A stretch of DNA of 38,733 nucleotides from an uncultured Lachnospiraceae bacterium (GCA_946617225.1 CAMOJW010000003.1:1-38733), one strand, 5' to 3'. Counted from the first letter of the stretch, positions 27,132-37,098 are shown. The notes: a model not told the origin generated them from the sequence alone. Program-made: numbers and translations.

Positions 27132-28121
27132 TTATTTTTTAGTCTGATCCCCTGTGATGCCCGTGAGTTTCACATCACACCACTTCTCATACTGTTTGAC
27201 CGCTTCGCCCCAGTCGACATTTCCCTTGCCCTCGAAGGCCGGCATGCCGAGGACCTGGTAGGCAAGGCTTCCGAAATAGTTGGGCACGTTCGTCTCCTTC
27301 GCTGCCTTGTTGAAAAGGGCCACGTCCTTCAGGATCATATTGATGCTCATGCCCATCGGGCGGTCCGGGAACAGGATCTCGGGGAACTTGAACGAGCTGG
27401 CGCTGGAACAGCCGCCGCTGGCAGTGATCACCTGCGCCGCAAGATCCGGTGAGATCCCCGCCTTATACAGGACGCTGAGAGCCTCCGTGGTAGCCATCAG
27501 GCAGCAGCCGGACAGGAAGTTGTTGGCGCATTTCATGGCGTCACCGGCACCGCTGGGGCCCATGTAGACGACCTTCTCAGGCTTGCCGATGGTGTGGAGG
27601 ATCGGGAGGATCTCCTCATAGATCTCTTTCTTTCCGCCGCCCATGACGGAAAGTGTCTGTGCGATCGCGCCCTGATAACCGCCGCTGATGGGGCAGTCCA
27701 TATATTCGATGCCCTTTTTCTCCGCATCTGCACTGATCTTGCGGGTGCTGGCGGGGTCAGAGCTGGTCAGGTCGATGACGATCGTGCCGGGGCGGGCGTT
27801 CTCCAGGATGCCCTGCTCCCCGTACACATTCATCTCCACCTGCACGGAAGTGGGCATGCTGATCATGATGACGTCGCTCTTCGCGAACTGTTCGGCGGGG
27901 GACTCTGATGCCTCGCATCCGTTCTCCAGCATCTCATCGAAGACCGCGATCTTGGCTGCCTTATCCGGCACCAGAGGTGTGAAGCTTCCGCTCTGGTCGA
28001 TCTCTCTGCGGTAGGTCGGAAGTACGATCTTCCACCCGCTCTTATATAATCCGTGACACATGGAGAAGCCCATGACGCCAAGTCCGATGAAACCGATCTT
28101 TGTTGTCTCCTTGTTGATCAT
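27132..28121 (-). CDS. HIBADH/GarR-family dehydrogenase (copy 3, divergent)
   Basis: GFIGLGVMGFSM, DCPISGG, GPSGAGDAMKCANNFL. Confidence 0.9.
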   Translation of the reverse strand: MINKETTKIGFIGLGVMGFSMCHGLYKSGWKIVLPTYRREIDQSGSFTPLVPDKAAKIAVFDEMLENGCEASESPAEQFAKSDVIMISMPTSVQVEMNVYGEQGILENARPGTIVIDLTSSDPASTRKISADAEKKGIEYMDCPISGGYQGAIAQTLSVMGGGKKEIYEEILPILHTIGKPEKVVYMGPSGAGDAMKCANNFLSGCCLMATTEALSVLYKAGISPDLAAQVITASGGCSSASSFKFPEILFPDRPMGMSINMILKDVALFNKAAKETNVPNYFGSLAYQVLGMPAFEGKGNVDWGEAVKQYEKWCDVKLTGITGDQTKK

Positions 28122-28247
28122 CGCTCTGTTTCCTTTCTGCCGCACCGGCGACGGGAGTGATCACTGCCCCTCCTGCTCTCCTCCAGAGTTTCCGCTGTTC
28201 GTCTTCTGTCCTTGAAACGCAAAACGATCCTTCTTGTAATAGATAAG

Positions 28248-28263
28248 AGCATTTTCTGTGCCA
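28248..28263 (-). promoter_or_regulatory. sigma-54 promoter P7 for HIBADH copy 3
   Basis: Minus strand TGGCACAGAAAATGCT. Confidence 0.8.
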
Positions 28264-28314
28264 GACGGTTTATCCGGCGAAATAGCCTCAAATGTGCCTG
28301 ATCCGGGCTGTTTT

Positions 28315-28367
28315 CAGTGTGCCACGGCGTGTGACAGCATCATGTTGCACAAAGTGGCACACTGCCG
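28315..28367. promoter_or_regulatory. candidate UAS for P7
   Basis: CAGTGTGCCAC (28315-28325) / GTGGCACACTG (28354-28364); TGCACAAAGTGGCACA (28346-28361). Confidence 0.65.
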
Positions 28368-28394
28368 GCAGACACGAACCGGCGAACGAAAAAA

Positions 28395-28418
28395 GGGGTG
28401 TCGCTAACGCGACACCCC
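28395..28418 (-). terminator. bidirectional intrinsic terminator
   Basis: GGGGTGTCGC TAAC GCGACACCCC with A/T tracts on both sides. Confidence 0.85.
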
Positions 28419-28462
28419 GTCTTTCTTTTTTTACTGTTTTTGTCTTCAGCCTCAGCAGCTCA

Positions 28463-29935
28463 TCAGACAATGCCTGCGAAGATTCCGGCACCGACAGGAA
28501 CGAGGAGCAGAGCGGCGAACAGGACCATGATTGCGCAGAGCGCGATGGAATACTTGGCTGTGCCGGCGTACTCAATACCATCCGGGCAGTAGACCAGGGA
28601 CATGGTAGCGCAGGCCGCACGGGTCGCAACAGCCGTTGCGCAGATTGTGACGGTGCATACGCAGAATGCAAGGACCTGAGCCTGGGTGATGTTCGGGGCT
28701 GCGATCATGGCAGGCACGAAGCAGGACAGAACGACCATACAGGAAACTGCATTGGATGTCAGGTTGGTAAGGACGGATGCGATCGCCAGGCCGACAATGA
28801 AGGAAACAATGGGAGACAGGCTGGAAACGATCGGGGTGATGATGTTGGAAAGAGCTGCGGAAATACCGAACTCTGCGGAACCGACGATACCACCGAAGTA
28901 CATAACGGAGCCAAGGAAGATGATGGTGTTCCAGGGAAGTCTGCCCATCTCGCGGCCGATATCAAGGACGGGCTTCTTGTTGCCGTCGACATCAGCGATG
29001 TAGATCAGGGCAAGGATCGCAACGGCCAGGGAGACCGGAGCAGCTGCGGGCAGAGTGTTCAGGTACTGCTGCACGACACCCAGAGGAGTGAAGAAGGCAC
29101 CGACGTAGCAGAAAACGACGGCCAGCATGCCCACCAGCAGGATCTTGGAACGGGTGGTCAGCGGATTGGCTTTCAGCTCTTCACGAACGGCAGCATCATC
29201 ATACTGTTCGAACTTGGAGCAGTCAGGACGGATCCAAAGCTTGATGATGGCCAGAGCAACGACCGTGATGATGACCAGATACAGGATAGCGAGGCGGAAG
29301 AAATCGTTGACGGTGAAGCGCTCGAAGCCAAGGCCGACGATCATGGCGACCATGGAGAGGATGAAGGGACGGCCCCAGATAAGGCATCCGTCGACCGCCT
29401 GGCCGATCCAGCCGATGATCAGACCGTGTGAACGGTAGAATTCAGAATCGCGGTCATAACCGATGGACTCGCACAGATCTTTCAGGACCTTGAAGAAGAT
29501 AACGACCGTGACCATGGGTGTGATCATGACAGAGATCAGGATCAGGGAAAGTGTGAACAGGATGGTGAACAGAGTCGGACGGCCGTGAACGATCTTTCTG
29601 GAAAGGATCCAGCGGACGACCCACATGACGGCGCCGCACTCTTCCAGAGCGTTGGCGATCATGTAGAAAGGAATGCAGAGCGCGACCAGAGCGCCGCCCC
29701 ACAGGAGCTTGTAGGTCTCTGCGCCGTTATACACGCCCAGGAAAACGATCAGGGCAGTCGCCATCAGGCCCGACCAGCCGCTGCCGCCTTCGATCAGCCA
29801 GATGATAACGGTAGGGATGAAGACCGCCAGGAACTTGACGCCGACCGGTGTAAGTCCGTTCACCGGAGGCAGCAGGAACAGGATCAGCAATCCCACGATC
29901 GCGGCAATGAGGAAGTTTTTCTGTGTTTTTACCAT
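28463..29935 (-). CDS. SLC13/DASS-like anion (dicarboxylate) transporter
   Basis: Polytopic membrane protein from MVKTQKNFLIAAIVGLLILFLLPP; NLTSNAVSCMVVLSCFVPAMIAAPN motif. Upstream ORF-track start not favoured. Confidence 0.78.
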   Translation of the reverse strand: MVKTQKNFLIAAIVGLLILFLLPPVNGLTPVGVKFLAVFIPTVIIWLIEGGSGWSGLMATALIVFLGVYNGAETYKLLWGGALVALCIPFYMIANALEECGAVMWVVRWILSRKIVHGRPTLFTILFTLSLILISVMITPMVTVVIFFKVLKDLCESIGYDRDSEFYRSHGLIIGWIGQAVDGCLIWGRPFILSMVAMIVGLGFERFTVNDFFRLAILYLVIITVVALAIIKLWIRPDCSKFEQYDDAAVREELKANPLTTRSKILLVGMLAVVFCYVGAFFTPLGVVQQYLNTLPAAAPVSLAVAILALIYIADVDGNKKPVLDIGREMGRLPWNTIIFLGSVMYFGGIVGSAEFGISAALSNIITPIVSSLSPIVSFIVGLAIASVLTNLTSNAVSCMVVLSCFVPAMIAAPNITQAQVLAFCVCTVTICATAVATRAACATMSLVYCPDGIEYAGTAKYSIALCAIMVLFAALLLVPVGAGIFAGIV

Positions 29936-30045
29936 TATAGTTTCCCCCTTCTTGGTAAAAATAGTTTTCTGCTTCTGCGTCATGACCCTCACAGAATGAC
30001 CGGGCCTGTCCGCTGAAAGCAATTACTGTTACTGATAAGTAGTGA

Positions 30046-30061
30046 AGCAAGTTCTGTGCCA
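30046..30061 (-). promoter_or_regulatory. sigma-54 promoter P8 for the DASS transporter
   Basis: Minus strand TGGCACAGAACTTGCT, full consensus at -24 and -12. Confidence 0.85.
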
Positions 30062-30127
30062 ATAAGCTCTTTGTGCCTCGTCTGCGGAAAATCTATATTT
30101 TCGAAGCCGGTTTCCTCACCGTCGGTC

Positions 30128-30174
30128 TGGCACATGGCACAAAAGTGTGTTACGTATGCACAAAATGGCACAAG
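30128..30174. promoter_or_regulatory. candidate UAS for P8
   Basis: TGGCACATGGCACAA (30128-30142) and TGCACAAAATGGCACA (30157-30172). Confidence 0.65.
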
Positions 30175-30236
30175 ATATGTTTCGGGGTGACTCAGCGCCT
30201 GCTCATCGGACGCAGGCTGCCGGCACATTTCGATCA

Positions 30237-31541
30237 TTATCCGAATATCATCGCAAACGGCACGTCGATGCACCATACGCAGATGAGCGGAATAATGGCG
30301 GATGTCATCAGCAGGTGCTTGTAGGCGTGCTGATGGTCTGTTTTGCAGATCGTGAACACGGCGACCAGTGCGCCGCAGTGGGGCAGAGAGTCAAAGGTGC
30401 AGGCCATCTGGGAAACGATGCGGTGCACATAGTTCAGATTGGCACCGCTCCGCAGGAATACGTCTCCCAGGGTCTCCATCATCATGGAGGCACTGCCGGT
30501 CGCAGAGGCAAGGAGTCCCGCGAGGATCATTGTAGAGACTGCTGCCAGCAGATATACGTTCATGTGAGAAGTCTCGATGAACTCGATGATGGAGGAATAG
30601 AAGGGTGTTGCAGTGACCACTCCGCCAAAACCGACGATCACTGCTGTTCCCATGGCAGCTTCGATGGATTCGTGAGCGCCTTCGGAGAGAGCGGTTTTCC
30701 AACGCTGCAGGTCCATATACCGGAACATCAGGATGATCGCAGCCGCATCTCCCAGAAGGACAGCTGTCTCCGCCCGGAAGCCAAACCCGACATAAAGGGC
30801 AAACACCACCGCAATAGGGATCAGACACAACACCATGGGAGGTCTGTTTGCATTTTCAACAACTGCCCCTGTATCATCTTCATCAGCTTCAAAGCCGATT
30901 CCTCTGGCAGCATACTTTTTGGCTGTATATTTCAGGTAGAAATAATCCAGGACAAACATGGCGATGGCGCAGGGGATACCGCACTGCCAGCCTGCCAGAG
31001 TCGATGTGCCGAGTTTGGTAGCCGGGACCACGTTGAGAAGCTGCGGACATCCGGGGGCTGTGTTGGCGGCACACCAGCATACACCGGTAAAGGAGGCCGG
31101 CAGCAGGTGACGGCTGATATTGGCCTTCCTGAGAAGGGCGATAGCCACCGGATAAATAGCGAATATCAGGACAAATCCGCTGATACCCGAATAGCTCATG
31201 ATCGCGCCGGTCACCATGATCGTGAGAAAAGGCCTGGACTCGCCAAAGACTTTTGAGAGATTGTCCGCAATGACCGCTCCGGCTCCGGTGTCCTGGTAGA
31301 TCCGGCCCAGGATGGCACCGGAAGCCAGAAGGATCAGATAATTGGCCACAAAGTTTCCGCAGGTCACTGCGTACTTTTGAAGCAGTGTCTCTACGATGGG
31401 AAGGCCGCTCATCACGCACACGATGATCGAGACCAGAAGGGAGAAAGCCAGAGGCTTCACTCCCTTGAAGGCCAGTACGATCATGAGTGCGAGAGCAAGG
31501 ATACAGCCCGCTGCCGATACATATACCATTTCAGTCCTCAC
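30237..31541 (-). CDS. GntP-family (gluconate/organic acid) permease
   Basis: Polytopic; SGAILGRIYQDTGAGAVIAD, NTAPGCPQLLN, ATGSASMMMETLG. Confidence 0.8.
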   Translation of the reverse strand: MRTEMVYVSAAGCILALALMIVLAFKGVKPLAFSLLVSIIVCVMSGLPIVETLLQKYAVTCGNFVANYLILLASGAILGRIYQDTGAGAVIADNLSKVFGESRPFLTIMVTGAIMSYSGISGFVLIFAIYPVAIALLRKANISRHLLPASFTGVCWCAANTAPGCPQLLNVVPATKLGTSTLAGWQCGIPCAIAMFVLDYFYLKYTAKKYAARGIGFEADEDDTGAVVENANRPPMVLCLIPIAVVFALYVGFGFRAETAVLLGDAAAIILMFRYMDLQRWKTALSEGAHESIEAAMGTAVIVGFGGVVTATPFYSSIIEFIETSHMNVYLLAAVSTMILAGLLASATGSASMMMETLGDVFLRSGANLNYVHRIVSQMACTFDSLPHCGALVAVFTICKTDHQHAYKHLLMTSAIIPLICVWCIDVPFAMIFG

Positions 31542-31593
31542 CTCCCGCAGTAATTCTTTCCGTCATACAGATCCGGCTGCCGGTCATACTCCT

Positions 31594-33504
31594 TTAGATC
31601 TCGCTCCCCAGGCATGCCGCCGTGTACAGAGCATTGACAGCATTTCGTGCTACCGAAGCATCTCCGATGGCGTGAAGTTCCGCCACTTTTCCTTCCAGTT
31701 TCTCCTGGAGCGGATTGTTGGAGCGGACGCCGATAGAAAGGATCACATCGTCAAAGCTGCGGATGGAATGCATCTCGCCGTCTTTCTCGTAATCGACGCC
31801 ATCCGGATAGACATGCTTTACGGTCGATCCGATGTAGGACTGCACGCCATTCTCGGCGAATCTCGCAAGGAGGAGTTTCCTCGTCGCCTCATGGTCGTCG
31901 AGGGCGATGCCGTCGCGCATCTCGATGACGGCCGCTTCATAGCCGAGGCCGCCGAGGTAGTCCGCTGTCTCCGCTCCCTGGGAACCTCCGCCGATCACCA
32001 GGACACGGTCGCCCTTCGGCTTCTTCCCGAGAAGGACTTCCGAGCCGAAAGTCAGTTCAATACTCTCGATGCCCGGGATCCTCGGTACGATCGGAGCTCC
32101 TCCTGTAGCAAGGACGACTGCATCCGGCTTCTCCCCGAGGATCTCCTTCTCCCCGACTTCCGTGGAGAGGCGGATATCCACGCCATACTTGCGGCACATA
32201 TTGTAGTAATAGACAAGAGCGCGGGCCAGGAGCTGCTTATGAGGCGGCATGGCGGCTGCGCGCAGCTGTCCGCCGATCTCGGAATTCTTATCGAACAGGA
32301 CCACTTCATGTCCGCGTTTGGCTGCGATCCAGGCACATTCGAGGCCGGCAGGTCCCGCGCCGACGACAACGATCTTCTTTTTAGTCTTGGCCGGAGTGAC
32401 GGGAAGTGTCGTCTCCCGCATCGCGAAAGGATTCACCATGCAGCTTCTGAAGACACCGCCGTGGCCGTAACTGCCATAGCATCTCTGCAGACATCCGACA
32501 CAGGGGAGGATCTCCTCCTCGCGTCCGTCCGCAGCTTTGTTGACAAAATCAGGATCCGCAAAGAGAGCGCGCCCGATGCTCACGAACTGCGCATGACCGG
32601 CCCTGAGGATCTCTTCCGCGTACTCCGGCTCATTGATCCTGCCGGCGACAGAAACAGCACAGTCGGTCACCTTGCCGATCTCGATCGCCGCTTCCACATT
32701 GTAGCCGGTCTCTTTGGCTGCCGGCGCGATACCGTAGCCGACACCCAGCATGCCGCCGGAGATATCCAGCAGGTCCGCCCCCGCTTCCTCGAGCAGCATG
32801 CAGAGCTCCGCCGCATCCCTCTTGAGGTTTCCGTCGGTCACCATATCGTCGCCGCTCACACGCACACTGACAGGGAAGTCAGCGCCGCAGGCTTCCTTGA
32901 TCCCCTTGATGATCATGACCGGGGCCATGGCGCGGCCTTTGACACCGCCCCCGAATTCATCCGTCCGGCGGTTGGTGTGAGGGGATACGAAGTCATTCAG
33001 CAGATAGCCGTGGGAGCAGTGCACTTCCACGAGGTCAAACCCGGCCTTTTTGGCCCTGACCGCCGCCCAGATGAAGTCTTTGATGAGCACATAGACTTCT
33101 TCCGTGGTGAGGACACGGGGAGTGGGCTGTGTCTTGTCCATCGGAACAGGGGAGGCGCTCTGTACATCCACGATCGACCGCCTGCCGCCGTGCTGCAGCT
33201 GAAGGCCGATCTTTGCGCCGGCGGCGTGCACGGCGGAGACCATCCTGGACAGTCCCTCGATCTTGTCGTCGCTCGCGGCGGAGATCTGGTGATCCGAAGA
33301 TTTACCGCTCTCCTGTACGTAGGCATACTCCGTGAGAATGAGGCCGATGCCGCCTCTGGCGCGGGCTGTGAGATATGCGATCAGCTCATCTGTAACTGTT
33401 CCGTCCGGATTCGCGAGCGCGGCCGACATCGGCGCCATGATCGCACGGTTTTTGATCTCCAGGGATCCGATCTTTCCCGGTGTGAGTAAATATTTGTATT
33501 TCAT
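31594..33504 (-). CDS. NADH:flavin oxidoreductase / 2,4-dienoyl-CoA reductase-like (OYE barrel + FeS + FAD/NAD domain)
   Basis: LQLQHGGRRS, EVHCSHGYLLNDFVSPHTNRRTDEFGG, CVGCLQRCYGSYGHGGVFRSC, VVGAGPAGLECAWIAAKRGHEV. Confidence 0.93.
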   Translation of the reverse strand: MKYKYLLTPGKIGSLEIKNRAIMAPMSAALANPDGTVTDELIAYLTARARGGIGLILTEYAYVQESGKSSDHQISAASDDKIEGLSRMVSAVHAAGAKIGLQLQHGGRRSIVDVQSASPVPMDKTQPTPRVLTTEEVYVLIKDFIWAAVRAKKAGFDLVEVHCSHGYLLNDFVSPHTNRRTDEFGGGVKGRAMAPVMIIKGIKEACGADFPVSVRVSGDDMVTDGNLKRDAAELCMLLEEAGADLLDISGGMLGVGYGIAPAAKETGYNVEAAIEIGKVTDCAVSVAGRINEPEYAEEILRAGHAQFVSIGRALFADPDFVNKAADGREEEILPCVGCLQRCYGSYGHGGVFRSCMVNPFAMRETTLPVTPAKTKKKIVVVGAGPAGLECAWIAAKRGHEVVLFDKNSEIGGQLRAAAMPPHKQLLARALVYYYNMCRKYGVDIRLSTEVGEKEILGEKPDAVVLATGGAPIVPRIPGIESIELTFGSEVLLGKKPKGDRVLVIGGGSQGAETADYLGGLGYEAAVIEMRDGIALDDHEATRKLLLARFAENGVQSYIGSTVKHVYPDGVDYEKDGEMHSIRSFDDVILSIGVRSNNPLQEKLEGKVAELHAIGDASVARNAVNALYTAACLGSEI

Positions 33505-33548
33505 CCGTCCAGTCTCCCCTTTTCTGCTCTTATACTGTTGACTGCTTT

Positions 33549-34361
33549 TTATGCTTTGATCTTCATGTCATGGCATTTGTCAGCGATCAGGGCCATGGCG
33601 TCCGCAAGGATCAGCTGGTCTGTGTTCAGGCAGACGGCGCTGGCCCCCTCGTCGATGACCTTCTGAACGTGCTCCACCTTCTGGCCGGAAGCCGGTGCGG
33701 AAGGACAGGCCATAAAGGCGATCCCGCGGGCGCGGCAGGCTTCGATCGTTTTCCTGTAGCCGATCTCCACACCTTCCGGGAATGTCCCGTCTTCGCGCAG
33801 GCCTCCGAGCGCCTGGCCGTAGTCCGCCTTGCCGAACATGACGATGTCACGCCCCGGCTTCAGGACATCCAGGATCTCCTCGATATGTTCTACGCCCTCC
33901 GGGTCTTCGATCATGGGAATATAAGACACCTCTGCAGCAGCTTTCATGTAAGCCTGCCAGTTCTGAGGGCGGAACAGCGTCGCGTGATTGGAACGGCACG
34001 TCGAAGCATTCCCCTCGGGCGGATAGCGCAGAGCTCTCTGCCCTTTCAGTGCCGTCTCTTTATCATGGATATGCGGCACGAGGACACCCTGCACGCCCTG
34101 CTCCACCAGGGAGCGCATCTGCCACGGGATCACGTCCGGCATGCGCACAAAGGGAGTGACCCCGTTTCTTTCCGCCGCCATGACCATGACTTCTACGGTC
34201 TCGCGGTCCATGATGGCATGTTCCATATCGATAATGGTAAAATCCATTCCCAGAGCACCGGCAATGTACTGAACTGTCGGGTCTTTAATGTAGTTGAAAA
34301 AACCGATGGGCGCCCTGCCCGATCGGATGATCTCAGTCACCCGGTTCCTGTGGTCCGCCAT
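33549..34361 (-). CDS. HpcH/HpaI-family aldolase
   Basis: DFTIIDMEHAIMD, GVLVPHIHD, IPMIEDPEGVEHIEEIL. Confidence 0.9.
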   Translation of the reverse strand: MADHRNRVTEIIRSGRAPIGFFNYIKDPTVQYIAGALGMDFTIIDMEHAIMDRETVEVMVMAAERNGVTPFVRMPDVIPWQMRSLVEQGVQGVLVPHIHDKETALKGQRALRYPPEGNASTCRSNHATLFRPQNWQAYMKAAAEVSYIPMIEDPEGVEHIEEILDVLKPGRDIVMFGKADYGQALGGLREDGTFPEGVEIGYRKTIEACRARGIAFMACPSAPASGQKVEHVQKVIDEGASAVCLNTDQLILADAMALIADKCHDMKIKA

Positions 34362-34397
34362 TTTATCCTCCTTTTCACATATAGCGCTGCGGTTATA

Positions 34398-35003
34398 TCA
34401 CTTCACTTCCACTACGTTCTGGTAGAAGAACTTATGATCATCCAGTGTCGCCTGCAGTTCCACTCCGCTGATCTTAGCGATAACGACAGAGAAGTGCGAC
34501 GGCAGTTCCGGGTTGCCGGAACCGCATTTGGTCCCCGGCATCAGATGACCGCAGACTGTCGTGTCCTTATTGGTCGCTGTGCAGTGCGCATGTACATAAG
34601 GTGTGCCGTTTCCGCCCGCGGAGCCGAGATAGTGCCACTTCTGTTCGATCGTCTCCACATACCCGGGAATAGTGGGGTAGATACTGTCGATATATTCGTC
34701 GTCGGTCATGCCCTCCGGGGCCTTCACGACGGTCGTCCCGATCGTTCCCTGGAGGCTCATCTCACACTTGCCCTCCATGGTGGCGATCATGACATTGTGG
34801 CCGGGGATCATGAAGGCTTTATTGTGGGGGAAATGCTGATATGTAAAATTCTCTCCGGCACCGCTCCCGTCCATGATGACACCCGTGCGGATGTTCTTTT
34901 CTTTACAGATCTCATAAATAGCCAGCAGTATATCCTCGCCCGGATGGAACCTGGCTATGACGATCTCCTCTATCTTTCCGCTTCCGATCACTCGATCCAG
35001 CAT
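34398..35003 (-). CDS. PPC (DUF296) domain protein
   Basis: GVIMDGSGAGENFTYQHF, YVHAHCTATNKDTTVCGHLMPGTKC. Confidence 0.75.
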   Translation of the reverse strand: MLDRVIGSGKIEEIVIARFHPGEDILLAIYEICKEKNIRTGVIMDGSGAGENFTYQHFPHNKAFMIPGHNVMIATMEGKCEMSLQGTIGTTVVKAPEGMTDDEYIDSIYPTIPGYVETIEQKWHYLGSAGGNGTPYVHAHCTATNKDTTVCGHLMPGTKCGSGNPELPSHFSVVIAKISGVELQATLDDHKFFYQNVVEVK

Positions 35004-35016
35004 GCTTCTCTCCTCC

Positions 35017-35790
35017 TTATCGTTTCCTGCGGTCCGCCATGGCATCGTTCAGTGCGGGAATGCCGACCAGCACGGTGTGAATGCCCAGACACGCCACCAG
35101 CTCCAGCACTTCCATGATCTCTTCCGGCGTCACGCCGATATCCAGGGCCTTTCGGATATGGAGCGCTGTGTTCTCGTTATTCAGGGAAGTAGGGGAAGCG
35201 TTCACGCCGATATAGACCAGCTCTCTCTCCCTTTCCGTGAGTGCTCCGTGTTCCGAGGCTTCAATGTAGTCCATGAACGCTTCCAGCATTTCCGGATCCA
35301 GCCTGACGATGCTCTCCATCTTCTCGGACCACCAGCCGTTTTTCTTTACAAAGCGGTCTTTCAGGGAGGCCTGCTCATCGGACAGGGGACGCTCGTTCAC
35401 ATCCATACCGCGCTTCTTTAATTCTTCTACCAGGATCGGTACCGTCTCCGTATAGGCTGCCGCCCCGATCGAGCTGCCGATCACGAAAGCCTCCATGAGC
35501 TCTTCGCCGCTCATGTCGAGATCCAGAACAGAGTGGCGGATATGGTTGATCATACCGGGAATATAGAGCTGTGTGATGGCACCGTCGATCGCGCAGTACA
35601 CAAGCTCTTTTTCACGGGGAGTCAGATATCCCTTTTTGTGGGGCACGGAAGACAGTGTGGAATACGCGCCGAGAACATCCTCATTGAGCTCCAGCATGGT
35701 CTGCCAGGTATCGTTCCATTTCCATTTGCCCCTGTCCGCGTAAAACTTTTCCCGGATCGCCACCTGTTTATCTGTCAGTTCTTTAGACAT
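35017..35790 (-). CDS. carboxymuconolactone decarboxylase / AhpD-like family protein (two repeats)
   Basis: LTPREKELVYCAIDGA...HIRHSVLDLDMSGEELMEA and LTERERELVYIGVNAS...HIRKALDIGVTPEEIMEVLEL. Confidence 0.85.
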   Translation of the reverse strand: MSKELTDKQVAIREKFYADRGKWKWNDTWQTMLELNEDVLGAYSTLSSVPHKKGYLTPREKELVYCAIDGAITQLYIPGMINHIRHSVLDLDMSGEELMEAFVIGSSIGAAAYTETVPILVEELKKRGMDVNERPLSDEQASLKDRFVKKNGWWSEKMESIVRLDPEMLEAFMDYIEASEHGALTERERELVYIGVNASPTSLNNENTALHIRKALDIGVTPEEIMEVLELVACLGIHTVLVGIPALNDAMADRRKR

Positions 35791-35874
35791 ACCTGTCCTC
35801 CCTTTCCTGTACGCGCCGTCAGCAGACAGCGGTATTCTGTACCGCTGTCTGCTGCTTACTGTCAAATCGATCTT

Positions 35875-37008
35875 TTACAGCTTTGTAGCTGTCCTGCCTT
35901 CCGGAATCCCGTTCGGGCAGATCACGCACTTGATCGGATCCACTTTGTCCTTGATCTCACCGGCAGTCAGAAGGACACCCTTCTCGGCGTCTTCCAGCTC
36001 GAACCAGTGTGTGACCATCTTTTCGATGGGGTACTTGCGGCTCTCGATGATCTTGACGGCAGCCTCGTTCGCCTGATAGGACTGGGCGAGCACGCCGAAC
36101 ATATTGATCTCCTTCTGGACGATCTTGTCCAGATCCAGCTTCGGGAAATGCTGGCCGTAAAGGCCCGGCAGCACGAAATTGCCGTGGAAGCGGAGCAGGT
36201 CGGAGGCGATCTCCACGCTGTGGGGCTGTCCGCTGACATCCATGTACACATCCGCCATGGCGCCGTTCGTGATCTCGCGGATCACCTCGACCGGATCTTC
36301 CTTATCAACGCAGACCGTGTGGGTCGCGCCGAACTCTCTGGCCAGGGCCAGTCTCTTCGCGCTGCGGCTGGAGCTGGTTCCCAGAACGACGATCTTGTCC
36401 GCGCCGGCTTCTTTGGCGACGATCGTTCCTGCAAGACCCTGCTGGCCTGCGCCGGCGATGACCACCGTGTCACCGATCGTCACATTGCCGACTTCGCGGA
36501 GCCAACGGACATTGTTGCCGAGAACGGATGTTGTCAGGACCGCTGCCTCAAGCGGAACGCTCTCATCGATCTTGTGGATCATGGCGCGGGGCGGAAGATA
36601 GAGATACTCGCTGTATGCGCCGAACAGGTGCTTGTCGTTTGCGCAGGAATAGTACACACCATAACCGGCACGGTCCACGCAGTGCGCGTAATCGCCGATC
36701 AGGCAGGCGCGGCACTTTCCGCATCCGAAACGATTCTCGACCACGACGCGGTCGCCTTCCTTGACGCCGGAGTTGAGAGCTTTATTCTTGCCGATCTTAT
36801 AGATACGGCCCACGATCTCATGTCCCATGATGATCGGGAAAGGAACCTTCGTCTTGCCGTTGTAGAAGCCAGGATCGGAACCGCAGATACCGACCATCTC
36901 CACCTTCAGGATCCCATCGTCATCCGTCACTTCAGGAACTTCAAATTCCTGCATGCCCATCTGCCTGATTCCCGTCAAAACCTGTGCACGACTCATCATT
37001 TTTGCCAT
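35875..37008 (-). CDS. zinc-dependent medium-chain alcohol dehydrogenase
   Basis: GICGSDPGFYNG, MGHEIVGRI, FGCGKCRACLIGDYAHC, GAGQQGLAG. Confidence 0.92.
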   Translation of the reverse strand: MAKMMSRAQVLTGIRQMGMQEFEVPEVTDDDGILKVEMVGICGSDPGFYNGKTKVPFPIIMGHEIVGRIYKIGKNKALNSGVKEGDRVVVENRFGCGKCRACLIGDYAHCVDRAGYGVYYSCANDKHLFGAYSEYLYLPPRAMIHKIDESVPLEAAVLTTSVLGNNVRWLREVGNVTIGDTVVIAGAGQQGLAGTIVAKEAGADKIVVLGTSSSRSAKRLALAREFGATHTVCVDKEDPVEVIREITNGAMADVYMDVSGQPHSVEIASDLLRFHGNFVLPGLYGQHFPKLDLDKIVQKEINMFGVLAQSYQANEAAVKIIESRKYPIEKMVTHWFELEDAEKGVLLTAGEIKDKVDPIKCVICPNGIPEGRTATKL

Positions 37009-37062
37009 TTTCCTGTACCTCCTTCTGTACGCGGTCTACGGTGAAGCAAACTTCATATAAAA

Positions 37063-37098
37063 AGAGACAGCAGATTTTATGCCAGTTCTGCTGTCTCT
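37063..37098 (-). terminator. intrinsic terminator of EBP3 (hairpin contains P9)
   Basis: AGAGACAGCAGA-N12-TCTGCTGTCTCT, followed by TTTTTATAT on the minus strand. Confidence 0.8.
37069..37084 (-). promoter_or_regulatory. sigma-54 promoter P9 for the ADH-CMD-PPC-HpcH-OYE-GntP operon
   Basis: Minus strand TGGCATAAAATCTGCT. Confidence 0.65.

Noticed and set aside
26840-28380. Clustered TGGCACA/TGTGCCA words considered as CRISPR-like or mobile-element repeats
   Set aside because: No regular spacing, no spacers, no cas or transposase genes. Position relative to -24/-12 promoters fits EBP binding sites better.
79-33489. Long opposite-strand ORFs (e.g. 79..1305 +, 2745..3686 +, 5709..6737 +, 8452..10197 +, 9953..11257 +, 12216..13475 +, 22374..23660 +, 31396..33489 + of 697 aa)
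   Set aside because: They are antisense shadows of well-supported genes in GC-rich DNA. Their translations are low-complexity, rich in His/Asp/Gly/Val, and carry no recognisable domain.
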